From contig NC_133537.1 of assembly GCF_048544455.1 (NCBI RefSeq), positions 18,227,541 to 18,291,540 of the forward strand: a DNA stretch of 64,000 nucleotides, read 5' to 3'. Below the pieces are notes generated by a model. The model made no database searches. It worked only from the letters and a program-made list of their open reading frames with translations, and was not told the DNA's origin. This stretch comes from Silene latifolia. Its lineage: Eukaryota > Streptophyta > Magnoliopsida > Caryophyllales > Caryophyllaceae. The stretch's first letter is position 1; every line of letters starts with the position of its first letter. The position numbers were made by a program, and so were the translations under genes. Positions 1 to 11,641 of the stretch are shown in pieces.

Positions 1-1034
1 ACGTAAATGTGAGCATCAAAACTCATTGCCACGTAATTGTCTTATTTTATAGATTTAATTCATTTTTCTATAAATTAATTTAATTTATGTAACCCTTACA
101 AATTTACATTAAAATTTCATAATTTATAATCAATATTGACATTTTAATTGAACTTTTGTAATAAAAACATGTTAATAAATGTCATAATTTATAATTAAAA
201 TTGACATATTAATTGAAATTTTGGTAATAAACCATGTTAATAAATTAAAACTTTTCATATTACTTAACATGCACCCACCATTTTTATTAACACTTTTTCC
301 TATTTAATTCATTTTTTAATTAAACATTATATTAAATTGATTAAAACTCTTCATAATACTTAACACCCACCAAATTAATTAAAATTTCTTCCTATCTAAT
401 TAATTTTTGTAATATAATATGTTAATAAATTGATTAGATTTCTTTATACTACTTAATACCCATAATTTTTATTAACATTTTTCCCTATTTAATTCACCTC
501 TTGAGTTACTTAGCAATCAATTATCTAATTTAATAATACCACAAATTAAATTAAAAATAAAATTAAAATATAGAAGTCTATGGTTGTGTGATGGCTATAA
601 AACCTATAATACCTATGATAGTTTCTATTCACAATATTTATTTAAAATCAATTGCTCATTTGCCCATGAGTTTTTGCGTTGTGGATTATATTTTATGGTT
701 TAATTTATTTATTTGATTATGGAGAGTATATTGAGTATTGTTGTTGTTATGTCCAATAAAATATATTTTAATTTGTTATGTTATTGGTTTTATAAATTCT
801 TTGATTTATATTTAAATTCATGTTTTTCATTTGGTTTAATTTCAATGATTTAAATGTGACAATGTTGATTCCTTTGTGAAGTTTTTGCCATGTTGATATT
901 TTACCTTTTAGTCAGTATATTTTTTCTATGAATTTTAAAACATCGGGAAATGTATGTGAATGCAGATAAGACAAAGCATCATGTGGGTAATCTGAAGAGG
1001 GAGAAAATACAAAAGGCACGAAACTGAGGTAAAA
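1..1034. other. AT-rich spacer with degenerate tandem repeat
   Basis: I see no gene here. Between about 240 and 500, three degenerate copies of a roughly 95 bp unit follow one another; each has a core like CTTAACACCCACCA followed by a TTTTTCCTATTTAATTCA-like tail. The rest is AT-rich with no long open frame. Confidence 0.6.
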
Positions 1035-1367
1035 TCTATCTATCTATACAATATAATTAAAAGGATACTTAAAATATTTAATTTTAATTCACGTGGCATT
1101 TTTATAGAGGTTAATACTAATTCATCTATATTAATTACTTAATTATTTATTTTTATACAATATTATAAAAAGGCAAAATTATGTATTAAAAAGTTAATTA
1201 TCTCTAAAATTGTCACATGCTTATAAGTACCAAAAAAATTTAAAAAAATAGTAGTTGCAATCACTAAAAAACTAATATAAACTCTTTATTTTCCTCTCAT
1301 AAATTTGGTTATTAATCTACTTATTTATTTAACTTTAATTCCATAAGATAATTAAAAAGTAAGCGAT

Positions 1368-1930
1368 ACTATCTACCATTATTATTCTGCATGTCATATT
1401 TTAATTTCGGAAGATAATTTCTAAACCATTCTCATGCAAAGTAGATTGTGTAAAATAATAACAATAACAATAACAATAACAATAACAATAACAATAACAA
1501 TAACAATAACAATAACAATAACAATAACAATAACAATAACAATAACAATAACAATAACAATAACAATAACAATAACAATAACAATAATAATAATAATAAT
1601 AATAGTAATAAAGCAAACCTTTCACATTCCATTTCTCCTTACACCATATTTATGTCTATATTAGACTTCATAATACTGAGAAAAATCTATAACTCTATAA
1701 TCTAAATAAAAAATCTATAATCTATAAATTTAATTAAAAGGCAAGCCAAACTATCTACCATAATCTATATGTCATATTTAATTACATACGATAATATCTT
1801 AAACCACTCTTGTATAAAGTAGATTTTGTAAAAAAAATAAAAATTATAATTATTAGTAATCAAGCAAACCTTATACATTCCATTTCTCCTTACTCCTTAT
1901 TTATGTTTATATTAAATTTCATAATAATGA
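1368..1930. repeat. Tandem duplication of about 370 bp
   Basis: The sequence from about 1368 (ACTATCTACCAT, then ATGTCATATTT, AAGTAGATT, AAGCAAACCTT, CATTCCATTTCTCCTTAC) is repeated from about 1750 in the same order. Part of the tail recurs a third time near 1965..2010. Copy one contains the long AACAAT microsatellite; copy two has only a short A/T-rich stretch at that point. Confidence 0.65.
1455..1610. repeat. (AACAAT)n microsatellite with (AAT)n tail
   Basis: An almost perfect hexanucleotide array of about 20 units is followed by about seven AAT units. It gives long Leu, Ile-Thr and Tyr-Cys open frames on both strands, which are not genes. Confidence 0.95.
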
Positions 1931-2063
1931 AAAAAATGATGCTCAAAACTCAAAAGTCATGAACCTTAATTCATATTTATACTTATATTAAATTTGATAA
2001 TAATGAAAAAATAATGCTCAAAAGTCATAAACGCATCCTCAATTGTTTTACAAAAACTCCGGA

Positions 2064-2102
2064 GAGACGGTCTCTCAATAGCGTTATTGAGAGACCTCTC
2101 AC
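2064..2102. repeat. Short palindrome GGTCTCTCAATA
   Basis: GGTCTCTCAATA and its reverse complement are separated by three bases. Related GAGAGAC-rich palindromic ends occur at about 41068..41095 and 49315..49358, so this may be the remnant of an element end. Confidence 0.5.
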
Positions 2103-2699
2103 ATTATGGGGTGATGGACCCACTGAAATTCTTTTTTCCCTATTATGTCTCCCACTAAATTAATGGGAGACGATCTCTCATTTTATATATTTTTTTTGGA
2201 AGACAAAATTTATAAACCAAAAATTTTCTCATCCCTATTGTTAGTAGAACTAAATGTGTCACTAATTTATTTCTTTTTTTAGTGCAAGTTCCATTGGTAT
2301 GAAGTTTTGATCACATTTTTCAACTTCATCGTATGTATTTGTTTTGTTCTCATTTAGGGTCTACCAAGATTTGTAGTGTTGACCTATTCAAAGGTTAACA
2401 TACTTAGATCTCTAAGACTTCATTCCTATTCCCTCTTTCTTTCTCTATTTAAGAGGAAGTTTAAGTTAATAACGATAATATTGTATAAAACAAATTCCAT
2501 TGTTTTGTTGGTTAATTCGCACTAATTACCGAGTTACTTTTTTATAGGGACGATTCATTGGAAAAAGAAGACTATATGGAGAAGTAAAATATTAAGATTG
2601 TTTAAAGAACTATATATTAAAAACTAAGTGTAAGATTGACGACATCAACGTGAATGAGTAATAGTTTTTTAGTTTTTTTTTACAACTGTATTTTTTATT

Positions 2700-3136
2700 G
2701 GGAAAATGCACATGGTGCCCTTGAGGTTTGCCCTTTTGCACGATATATCCAAAATTTTGATCCGAAAAACTTTAAGAGGTCATAACTCGTGTTTAAGAGA
2801 TCAAAATGTGACGAGGTTTTTTTCAAATCGATCGTCTTTTCGAGAACTACGATTTGAAAAAAAAATCAAGTTTGGAATTCGTTACCAAGAGATATGGTTA
2901 CTCAAAGTTTGTTCGGTCAAAACAACTTTGACATACTAAAACTCCTAGCCACGGGATCCAAACACGACAATTTTTTTTCCAAATCGTAGTTCTCGAAAAG
3001 ACGATCGATATGAAAGAAAAATCGTCACATTCCGATCTCTTAAACACGAGTTATGACCTCTTAAAGTTTTCCGGATCAAAACTTTGTGTATATCGTGCAA
3101 AATGGCAAATCTCAAGGGCACCATGTGCATTCTCCC
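2700..3136. mobile_element. Fold-back (Mutator-like) MITE
   Basis: The two arms, 2700..about 2870 and about 2960..3136, are inverted copies about 170 bp long. The ends read GGGAAAATGCACATGGTGCC and, on the other strand, GGGAGAATGCACATGGTGCC. Both arms encode the same meaningless open frame starting MHMVPLRFA, which is a shadow of the repeat. TTTTTTATT lies directly to the left, and the same string with one extra T directly to the right. That fits a 9-10 bp target duplication of the Mutator type. No transposase is present. Confidence 0.75.
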
Positions 3137-3147
3137 TTTTTTTATTT

Positions 3148-3853
3148 GACAAATTTAACAAAAATAACCCAATGTTTGTTAAGTATTTCGAAAATAACCC
3201 AACCTTTTGATTTTAACAAGAATAATCCAACGTTTGCTTTTGTGTTACAGAAATGTCCCAACATTTTACTTATATTTCGAAAAATAATAATTTAATCATA
3301 TATTAATCAATCCATTAACTTATTGACCATATATTTTCATAATTAATTATATAAAATTATGAAAAAAATTATTTAAGAACAATTTGAAGCATGGAAAAAA
3401 AATTGAAAAAATATTATACTGCCGTTCAAAATCCCAAAATGCATAAGTGATAAGTTTAAAAAATTATTTGTTTTCTCAAATCCACGGTTTAAAAAATCAA
3501 AAGTATTTCTCACATAACTATTTCCACAAATTTAAAATCTTTCTTATTTGTTATTTCTTTTAAAAAAAAATTATATATTTGTTTTATAATTAATTTTCCT
3601 TTGACAAACTAAAGAAATTATAATTTTTCCAGTTTTTTGGTTATGAGTTTTTTTATATATGATATCACAAAATAGACTTTAAAGATTTATGAAACTATTT
3701 TACAAATATCATTTATCAATATTTGGTAGAATTTTGTTTAGTTAAGACTTCGGGATATTTATGTGACAAAAATACAAAGGTTGGATTATTATTGTTTAAG
3801 TTAAAAGGTCGGATTATTTTTGGAAGACTTTGGGTTATTTTTGTTAAATTCGC
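3148..3853. mobile_element. Mutator-like MITE with AACCC-repeat ends
   Basis: The left end GACAAATTTAACAAAAATAA and the right end (GACTTTGGGTTATTTTTGTT followed by AAATTCGC) are inverted. Both sides continue with spaced AATAACCC/AATAATCC motifs for about 100 bp. The flanks show a 10 bp direct repeat TTTTTTATTT (3138..3147 and 3854..3863). It has no coding capacity. The split element at 20737..29156 belongs to the same family. Confidence 0.75.
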
Positions 3854-4105
3854 TTTTTTATTTTGGTATTTGTTGATTTTTTTCATCATTTTAGCTTTGA
3901 AAAAATAACATTCTTTAATTTATCGACTTTGATCTTTATGTTAACATGTCAATGCCCATATTTTTAATACACGATCTATCATGAATTATTCATGAGGTAA
4001 TCTTACTATGTGATTTGTATTTTATAAAGTCTCAATTACTAGAAACACTAAAAATATCACACTAAAAACAAAATATCCCGTGAAATTCACGGGCCACAAA
4101 ACTAG

Positions 4106-4879
4106 TTATAACATTAAAGGTACAGTTAATTTATGCAATTAATTTAATGAGAATGTCTCTTTATAAAACAAAACTAAAATACCGTGCTGTAGCACGGGGA
4201 TCTACACAAGTAAGGTGATAATATATAATTAAAGGATTGATTTTGTGGCTTTACTAACTAAAGTGCCTCACTTTATTGAGTCGGATTAAGTTTTCCTTAA
4301 ATTTGATAAATTTCCATCTTAAAATTTGATTGCATGAATACTTGTTGCTCACTCTTATTTGAATTTCATTTTGTTGTCTTTAAAAACCAAACCAAAAAAC
4401 TCTCCTTTTTACATATTTGTTGTTAATTTGTCACAATTGTTCTAGTTGCTCTTTTAAATTCACCATTGCAAAACCCCCCTTCTCTTGGGTTCGATCCCTT
4501 TGCTTGCTACTTTACTAGTTTAGAATTAGTATTAATTAGTACGTATTGTGGTATATAAATTGTTAAATTGGACGTTTTAAATAGCGACGTTTTAGGCGTG
4601 TCAATGATATTGGAAGAGTGTAGATAGTTGAGGCCATTAAGCAACTGCATTAATTCATAAAAGGTGAATTAGAAACGTGTTAAAGATGTACAATTGTACA
4701 TACACTAATTTGGAAGGCCATTACTTGTTGTCAAAGACTCATGCAAAAACCAATTCTATATCTAGAAACTACGTATCTTTATTCTAAGTTAAATTAGTGC
4801 GGAGTACTATACGTATGTATTACAGAATGTCGGGAAGAATTACAAAGAATAGAACATGATCAAAGAAAGTTTGACATAC
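4106..4879. other. Spacer; no gene recognised
   Basis: Near 4176 there is a CCGTGCTGTAGCACGG hairpin that resembles a Helitron end but lacks CTRR. The downstream kinase exons expected to the left of 4880 on the minus strand are not visible here. Confidence 0.5.
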
Positions 4880-5172
4880 CTAAAACATCAAATACTTGAT
4901 GGTGTTATTTGGCAACCGTAGAGAAGGGTGAATCTGGCTGCCAAGATCCGCATCCATAAGCTCAAAAACCAAGTACACATCCTCGCATTTAGCTGAAGGA
5001 ACCATAATATCTTTCAAACCAATAACGTTGTGATGGCGAACATGACGTAAGATTCTCAGCTCCCTCAAAGCCTTCAAAGCTTTCTCGGAATTCTCAAGAA
5101 CGTTAATCTTCTTAATAGCAACTTTCTCGTTTGTGACGGTATTAACAGAAGAACAAACGACCCCATAGGCAC
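4880..5172 (-). pseudogene. MAP kinase exon 1, 3' half (split by hAT)
   Basis: On the minus strand this reads as the continuation of the plant MAP-kinase exon at 9775..9930. It starts inside the glycine-rich loop and contains VAIKKI (ATP-binding lysine), the C-helix segment [19 protein letters not shown] and the hinge [12 protein letters not shown]. It ends IKYLMF-stop. The stop TAG at 4880..4882 is directly followed by a GTATGT splice donor. Plant MAPKs usually have CAG (Gln) at this exon end, so a CAG-to-TAG change is likely. The following exons (HRD, DFG and TEY regions) were not found in the window. The gene looks dead because of both the 4.6 kb insertion and the stop. The sequence best resembles group C MAPKs, judged from memory. 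Confidence 0.85.
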
Positions 5173-5539
5173 CAATGGCGGATCTACTCTTAAGCTAGTG
5201 GGGTCCTTGGACACCCCAAACATAAAAAAAAAAAAAAAATATTAAGTGCTTTCACAATTTTGAACTCAAAATAGAGAAGGACACCACAAATTCTTAGATA
5301 GGACCCCACAAAAAGTTGTGCTTCCTTATCTCACACTCATTATTCTAATCTTTTATTTTTTTTATTAAAAAAATAAGGGAACCACTTGCTAGCTAACAAT
5401 AAACTAGTTGTAAACATTAGTAAATTAATAAAAAATTATAGAATAAACAATTTTAAAAGCAAAAGTAATATAGTAGACATTTTTTTCATTTCTTTACACG
5501 AATCAAGAAGCAAAAGGGGAAAATAACCCTAAGAATTAC

Positions 5540-6861
5540 TGATACTGTCGTTTCGTACCAAAAATAAAATACCTAAGTACTACTAACAGAAACTAGCAGC
5601 AAGTAGGGTCGATCTCCACAGGGAGGCTATTTTGCTAATTATCTGTTTAACTCAGTCTGTCAGGATGTCACAGAAATGGGGGTTGAATTGATTGTGAACT
5701 AACTAAACTACTGAAACTAGAGGCAAGAGAAGGGAATAAAGGAAATTAAAAATAAGAGAAAGGAAGTATGCTAGGAGTCGGTCTACCGTGGCAGCTATCA
5801 GATCTTATACTATCGGGAATACTAAGGCGATTAGACTATTGATAAGAAGAGCTATGGTCGTCACCTTTCGGTCCTTAAACCGCCCTAGAGCGTAAACGGC
5901 TTAACTTTCGCCCTCCTCACCGCAATACCCTATTGTAATTAAGCGGTGCCTTCCCTTCCAATCTTTCGATCTAGGTCGGGGTTAACTAAATTTATGGTCT
6001 CCTGCATGCATTCATTCGACCGGATAACAATTAAATTGCCTAATACAATTCCTATCGCAAGACTAATCTATATAAGTCAATTAAAACATCGCTACCACGG
6101 CTTCCCTAATCCTAACATACTAGGGGAATTAGCAATGCATAGTTAAGGGAGAACAAGAAATAAAGAAAGAACAAATAATAAACATTAAATTAAATTAAAG
6201 AGAGAAAAGGGAAGAAAGGATTACTGAAATAAATGATCCGGAAATGAAAGAACAAAAGTAACAGTAGCAGTGACCGAAGAAAAGGTAATTAGAGAGGTCA
6301 AGAGGGAGTAGAGTAACGTCCTCCTCTTAGATTTATTTTATAGCCTAAAAGCATAAACCTAATCTAAGCTTAACGTAAATTGAGGCCCAATAGCTTGTAA
6401 TTGCTCGATCGAACAGTTAAGTCACTCGATCGAACAGTTCCTGCGTCTGTTTACTCGATCGACCAAAAGATAAGGCTCGATCGAACAGTTGGCCACTCGA
6501 TCGAACAGTTCCTGCGTCTGTTTACTCGATCGACCAAAAGAAACTGCTCGATCGAGTGGTTCCTGGTTCCAGCTAGTGTTGGTCTTGTAATTTGGTCTTT
6601 GACTTGGCCTTTTAGCTCCCGAAATAGCTTCACGCATCCCAAGACAGCAATATTTCCCGCTCCAAATTATCTCTTCCTCCAAATGCATGCAAAACGGACG
6701 GTAAATGACTTGATTTCACTACTTTATGGCTCATTCCTGCAAATAAGACAAGAACTTCCAAAGTATGCAATTCGGGGCATATTCGTAGCAAATAACTACT
6801 AAAATAGCATAAAGATGCGTGCAAGAATAGACTAAAAAGACTATATAAAATGCACGTATCA
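5540..6861. mobile_element. Solo LTR inside the hAT element
   Basis: The segment begins TGATAC and ends GTATCA and is flanked on both sides by ATTAC (5535..5539 and 6862..6866), a 5 bp target duplication typical of LTR retrotransposons. Its 1322 bp contain no credible protein, no primer-binding site and no second LTR, so a solo LTR is the simplest reading. The open frames at about 6401..6905 come from its repeat block. Family and orientation are uncertain; a Tat-type origin is a guess. Confidence 0.75.
6403..6562. repeat. CTCGATCGA repeat block
   Basis: CTCGATCGA occurs seven times within 160 bp. A unit of about 70 bp (ACTCGATCGAACAGTTCCTG ... ACTCGATCGACCAAAAGA) is duplicated in tandem. The same core palindrome is clustered in the LTR element at 20868..28695. 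Confidence 0.85.
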
Positions 6862-7264
6862 ATTACCAGGAGATGAAGATAGTAAATTGATATTTCTTGG
6901 AGCAATAATTTGGCATTCCAATTTAATATTCTAGTATCAAAATAAGTTTTAATTGCTCTACTCTTTTACTACTTAGTTGATTTTGCCTTTTTTAATTGTC
7001 TCCAATTCTCCATGAATCATTGATTAATTAGCTATGTATCCAGTATCCTGTTTTTGCTTTTTTTTTTTAGAATTCGATAAATAGTTATTTACGCCGTTAT
7101 ATTTTAGCATTGTTCAATTAAATTATCAATTTTGTACTTGTTCCAATTCGTTTTGAGGGCTTTAAAACACTTAATATGGAGTTATGTGAAACCCAAATTA
7201 TCATAAAGTTTTTCTGATAAATTGTTATAGAGAATTTGAAATATTTCTTAATTGAATCGTTTTA

Positions 7265-9625
7265 ATGGACAAATTCATCACAAGAACTAACTGTCTGCCT
7301 CAACCTCGAGAACAATTGGGAGGACAAAGTTGTGAGTTTAGTCCTAATGAGGAAGTAGATTGGAATAATCTTCCAACTGATCCTGGGGAAAGAAACAAAT
7401 TAACTGAATATCATCCCGGAATACAAGATGAAGTTAGGAGAAAATATATTCAAATGGGTCATGTTCAACCAAAAAATCACAAATTCCCATTTAAGTTAAT
7501 CGGAGGAAAATCTCGAAGATTTAGTGCTGAATGGTTTGATAAGCATGAAAATTGGTTAGAGTATAGTAAGAAAAAAGATGCTTTATTTTGCTTACCTTGT
7601 TACTTATTTAAGCCGGACTGTGTTAGAGGTGGAGACGCCTTTGTGGGAGAGGGTTTTTCTTACTGGGATAAGAAACAAAGGCTCAGTGAACATGTTGGGG
7701 AAGTTAATAGTGCCCATAATCTTGCAGTGGAAAGATAAGAAAATTTAAAAGATGAGAAAAATTCTATTCAAACTGTATTTCAAGAGTTCTCAGAGCAAGA
7801 TAAAAAGGATTATAAGACTCGTTTGGAGGCCTCTGTTATTTGTTGCAGATATTTATTGCGTATGGGGTTACCTTTTCGTGGGCATAATGAATCGGAAGAA
7901 TCAAATAATCTGGGAAATTATATCGAACTATTGAAAGTTGCAGGCTACTTAAGTAAAGACATAGAAAAGGTAATGATAAAAAGTGGCTCCGGTAATTTGC
8001 AACTAATTGCTCCTAGTATCCAAAGAGAAATTGTTAATTGTGCAGCAAAGGAGACTCTTAAAGTCATTTTTGAGGAACTTGGAGATGACTTGTTTGGTCT
8101 TTTGGTTGATGAATCTAGTGACGTTTCATATAAAGAACAAATGGCGATCGTTCTGCGTTATCTTAATAAACAAGGGATAGTTGTAGAACGTTGTATTGGA
8201 GTAGTCCATGTTAATAACACTTCTGCTTTATCACTAAAGTCGGCAATTGATTCATTCTTTGATGAGTTCAAACTAAGCATGTCTAGTATAAGAGGGCAAG
8301 GATATGACGGTGCGAGCAATATGCGAGGTGAGTTTGGCGGCTTGAAGGCCTTGATACAAAATGATAACTCGTCTGCATACTATACTCATTGTTTTGCTCA
8401 CCAGTTGCAACTCACCCTTGTAGCTACCGCGAAAGGTCATCTTGACGTGGTTTGGTTTTTTGATTTGGTTTCGGATGTGGTTAATGTCATTGGTTCTTCA
8501 TGTAAACGGAGGGATGTGTTTAGAGAGTTAAGAGGTATAAGAATTGCGGCTACTATAAGCAACGGGGATATTGAAATAGGGAAGGGGTTAAACCAAGAGC
8601 GTAGAATTAAGAGGCCTGGCGACACAAGGTGGGGATCCCATTATAGATCGTTGGTTAACTTGCAAGAGAGCTTTCTTGACGTTATTGACGTGATTGATTT
8701 TATATACAACGATGTTACCAACTCGTCTCATAAGAAAAATGCTCGTGGTTTAATGGCCTTCTTGGGTTCATTTGACTTCATTTTCATATTGCATTTGATG
8801 GTAGATGTTCTTGGAATCACAAATGGGTTATCAGTGGCTTTGCAGCGGGAAGACCAAGACATAGAGAATGCTATGCACTTGGTAAATGTTTGCAAACAAA
8901 GACTTCAGGCGATGAGGGGAGAGGATACTGAGTGGAACGATCTTTTAGAGAAAGTGCACCGATTTTGCTACAATTGTGATGTTGAAGTAGTTGATATGAA
9001 TGACATTTATGTTTCCCCAGGAAGGCCAAAACGAATAGCTGTGCAAAATATAAATCTACATCACTATCGGGTAGATGTTTTTTGTGCAGTGATTGACTTG
9101 CAACTTCGAGAGCTTAATGATCGATTCGATAAAGTAAACACAGAGTTACTACTTTGCATTGCTTGCTTGAGCCCTAAGGATAATTTTCATGTTTTTAATT
9201 TGTCAAAGTTACAGGAAATGGCAAGCTTTTATCCATACGATTTTGACGTTGTCCTTGTGAGAGTACTCTCTAGTGAACTCAAAAACTACATTGTGGATGT
9301 TCGGTCTCACGCTGCATTTATAGGACTCAAAAGTCTTGGAGATTTGGCTCGGGTGATGGTAGAGACAAGAAAGAATGTTATATATCCACATGTATATTTG
9401 TTGCTAAAGCTAGCTTTAATTCTACCGGTTTCAACTGCTAGTGTGGAAAGAGCCTTCTCCGCTATGAAATACGTCAAGACAAAGTTAAGAAATCGAATGT
9501 GTGACAATTTTTTGAATGATTGCTTAGTAACGTATCTAGAAAGAGATATATGTGAGTCTGTTTCTAATGATGATATTATATATCGTTTTCAAAATATGAA
9601 ATCGCGTAGGGGATGCTTGGTTTAA
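7265..9625 (+). pseudogene. hAT transposase, one in-frame stop
   Basis: One reading frame of 786 codons is interrupted by a single TAA at 7736..7738 (codon 158). Residues about 25-157 form the TTF-type zinc-finger region, with FCLPCYLF and nearby Trp residues. After the stop, the DUF4371-like core (RYLLRMGLPFRGH) is followed by the catalytic domain (GLLVDESSDVS, GQGYDGASNM, CFAHQLQL). The C-terminus has the hAT dimerisation domain (LPVSTASVERAFSAMK, then KTKLRNRM). This matches the ZMYM1-like/TTF hAT proteins common in plants. The transposase would cut the element at its terminal repeats and integrate it elsewhere. Apart from the stop the frame is intact, so the inactivation looks recent. TTG at 7823 after the stop is not a credible restart. 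Confidence 0.9.
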
Positions 9626-9774
9626 ATGTTTTATGTTTTTCAGTACTTGAATTCAGTTTGTTATATATCTAAGACCTTTTATTCATTGTTTTTTTTTTTA
9701 TTTATTTATTTATTTATTTACTGTTATCTAATATAAAGGGACACCGGAAAAATTAATTCCTGGATCCGCCACTG

Positions 9775-9930
9775 ATAGGCACCCCTACCTATCGGGTCTT
9801 TAGACTCGTACTTAGCTTCGACCTGAAACACGATATCCCAAACTTTAAATTTATGCCTCCCATTGTTTGGGTGCGTCTTGCGAAAATTGTTGTTAATCAC
9901 ACTCACGTTATTACGGTGCATCATCATCAT
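9775..9930 (-). pseudogene. MAP kinase exon 1, 5' half (split by hAT)
   Basis: This is the N-terminus of the broken kinase on the minus strand. It begins at a run of Met codons (9919..9930), continues through HKFKVWDIVFQVEAKYESKD and reaches the glycine loop IGRGAY, where the hAT element interrupts the codons. The frame resumes at 5172 with the rest of the loop. In plant group C MAPKs both parts lie in one first exon. The true start codon among the tandem Met codons cannot be decided. Confidence 0.85.
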
Positions 9931-10307
9931 TATATTTATATCTTGAATTAATAATGTAGGGTTATTGAGTTTGTAGTAATGTTTTCAGAGAATAAGTACT
10001 GATTATTTTATGTTGTATAATTTATGCCTCCATATGATCGAAGCTAAAGTTACTTACTTGGTGATCAAGTTCATAGTGTTAAGTATAATAAGAATAATAA
10101 TAAAGTAACAATAAAGTATTGATGAGGAAGGTTCACTTATGGTCCTAAACCGTATCCAAATCTAATACGGAGTACGAAGTAATGATTGTTTTCACGCGAT
10201 TACATAGTTTGTAATAACTTTCCATTATTTTCCGTTTTCCAAAAAAACATGCAAAGAGGCTTTTTCGTACTTGCATTGTTTCTACACAAATATTTCCCTA
10301 CTCCTAT

Positions 10308-10309
<2 letters not shown>
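9931..10309. other. Spacer upstream of the broken kinase
   Basis: AT-rich sequence with no gene seen. It would be the promoter side of the minus-strand kinase; I could not pick a convincing TATA box. Confidence 0.4.

Positions 10310-10386
<77 letters not shown>
10310..10386. repeat. (TA)n(GA)n microsatellite
   Basis: About 22 TA units run into about 16 GA units and abut the left end of an inverted-repeat element at 10387. Confidence 0.95.
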
Positions 10387-10388
<2 letters not shown>

Positions 10389-11602
10389 GAGATCTGGTGA
10401 GAACGAATACTCGGTGAGAACGGTGAGAACGAACTAACTATACCTAACTTAATTAATACTCGCTTGTTATACTGCTCCTACAAACAAAATCCAAACTTAC
10501 ATTTTCACCCCGCATCCAACTGACATCTTCATTCCCAATTATACCACTCACCCATGACTACCTCATCATCACTCCTCACCGTCGATCACCAAATCACGCC
10601 GGCAAAACACAATCAACCTCCTGACGCCGGCGATAAGCCGATCAACATCGTCACACGCCTATTAACAATCAGCCACGCCTATTTTTCAACTTTCCTCACC
10701 TGAAATCCCGCACCAACCATTGTTACGACCTCCGCAAACAACATCTCAACCTACCACCACCACCACCCTTATGTCGACAACCACAAGAACTCCATGAGAT
10801 CTGAAAATAAATTGAACCATCGCCCTCTTCAACCTTTCACCGACGAGATCCTCAGCCAACGCAATAACATTTACCGGCTCCGATCCAACACCGTCAGAGC
10901 TAAATAAATTTAATGTATCTGGTTTGTTGATCGATGTATCTGAAACCAATGTTAATGTACCTAATAATCAGTTTTGTGCATCCATGTTAGATACATTAAA
11001 ACCGTGGCTAGATACATCAAATATTAGAGTAGATACATTGAAATAGATAGGGAACAATTGTTGCGCGTCGCCGACGATAACAATTCACGCCGCGACTACC
11101 ACCACCCCTACATTTTTTGCCTGATTAAAAAACGATAATTTTCCCATGGATATGCTCCATTCGAGTAATCATAATTGAATCAGCGACATTGTCGGCGGAT
11201 TTCTAGCTAAATTCCAGCCGAAAAACAAGAAATACGAAATCTGAACTTACTAATTTAAGAATTGGAAAAGGGGGATAATTTAGAGGAAAATAAAGAGCAT
11301 AAGTTAGATACTGTAATGGAGTTGTTTTCATTTTTGAAATGATGGAGGAAGGTACTGTTGACTTTAGTGGTTAAGAATGGTGAGTTATTAGGAAATGGCG
11401 ATTGAATTGAATTGCAGTTGTTTTGGTTAATTAAACATGAGGATATTGGATTTCCAGACAAAGAAGAAAGTAGGTGGGCCATGATGGGTTTAATTAATAT
11501 ATTTAATTTAAGATTAAGTATCAGCCGTACATTTCAGTTTAATCCAAAGGAGGAGGGACGTTCTCACCGTTCTCACCGAATGATCGTTCTCACCGGATCC
11601 TA
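10387..11602. mobile_element. TA-array-embedded inverted-repeat element 1
   Basis: The left end (10387..10431) and right end (11559..11602) are about 45 bp inverted repeats, each holding three GGTGAGAACG-like motifs. TA microsatellites border both sides (10310..10353 and 11603..11640), suggesting insertion into, or generation of, a TA array. The interior has no intact gene. It contains a GC-richer CACCACC/CGCCGGCG stretch (10560..10870) and repeated AGATACATT-type motifs (10910..11045). The superfamily is unknown to me. Confidence 0.65.
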
Positions 11603-11604
11603 CA

Positions 11605-11641
<37 letters not shown>

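Larger units (their letters stand above)
1035..4105 (+). mobile_element. Candidate Helitron holding later insertions
   Basis: The 3' end is classic: a CCCGTGA-AAT-TCACGGG hairpin at 4077..4093, then 12 bases ending CTAG, followed by T at 4106. A matching 5' end, TCTATCTATCTATACAAT preceded by A, starts at 1035. No RepHel protein is visible, so the element would be non-autonomous. It contains a microsatellite and two inverted-repeat elements (2700..3136 and 3148..3853), which account for about 1.15 kb. The pairing of the two ends is inferred; the 3' end is much more certain than the 5' end. Confidence 0.45.
5173..9774 (+). mobile_element. hAT transposon (TTF zinc finger/DUF4371 type)
   Basis: The ends are CAATGGCGGATC on the left and CAGTGGCGGATC on the right (reverse complement), flanked by an 8 bp target duplication ATAGGCAC at 5165..5172 and 9775..9782, as expected for hAT. 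It carries one transposase gene (7265..9625), which has a stop. A 1.32 kb solo LTR lies in its left part, so the original element was about 3.3 kb. It sits inside the glycine-loop codons of a MAP kinase. The MITEs at 34620..34800 and 36991..37168 share its terminal sequence. Confidence 0.92.

Noticed and set aside
1401-1664. Open frames of Leu, Tyr-Cys or Ile-Thr repeats
   Set aside because: They are translations of the AACAAT microsatellite on different frames.
2706-3130. Two similar frames starting MHMVPLRFA on opposite strands
   Set aside because: They are mirror images caused by the inverted arms of the fold-back element.
4170-4200. Second Helitron 3' end
   Set aside because: The hairpin is good, but the bases after it end ACAAG and not CTRR.
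6403-6562. CRISPR-like direct repeats
   Set aside because: Spacing is irregular, spacers are themselves repeated, and the context is a plant LTR.
6401-6905. Repeat-containing frames (SIEQFL-type) on both strands
   Set aside because: They follow the CTCGATCGA repeats inside a solo LTR and have no homology signal.
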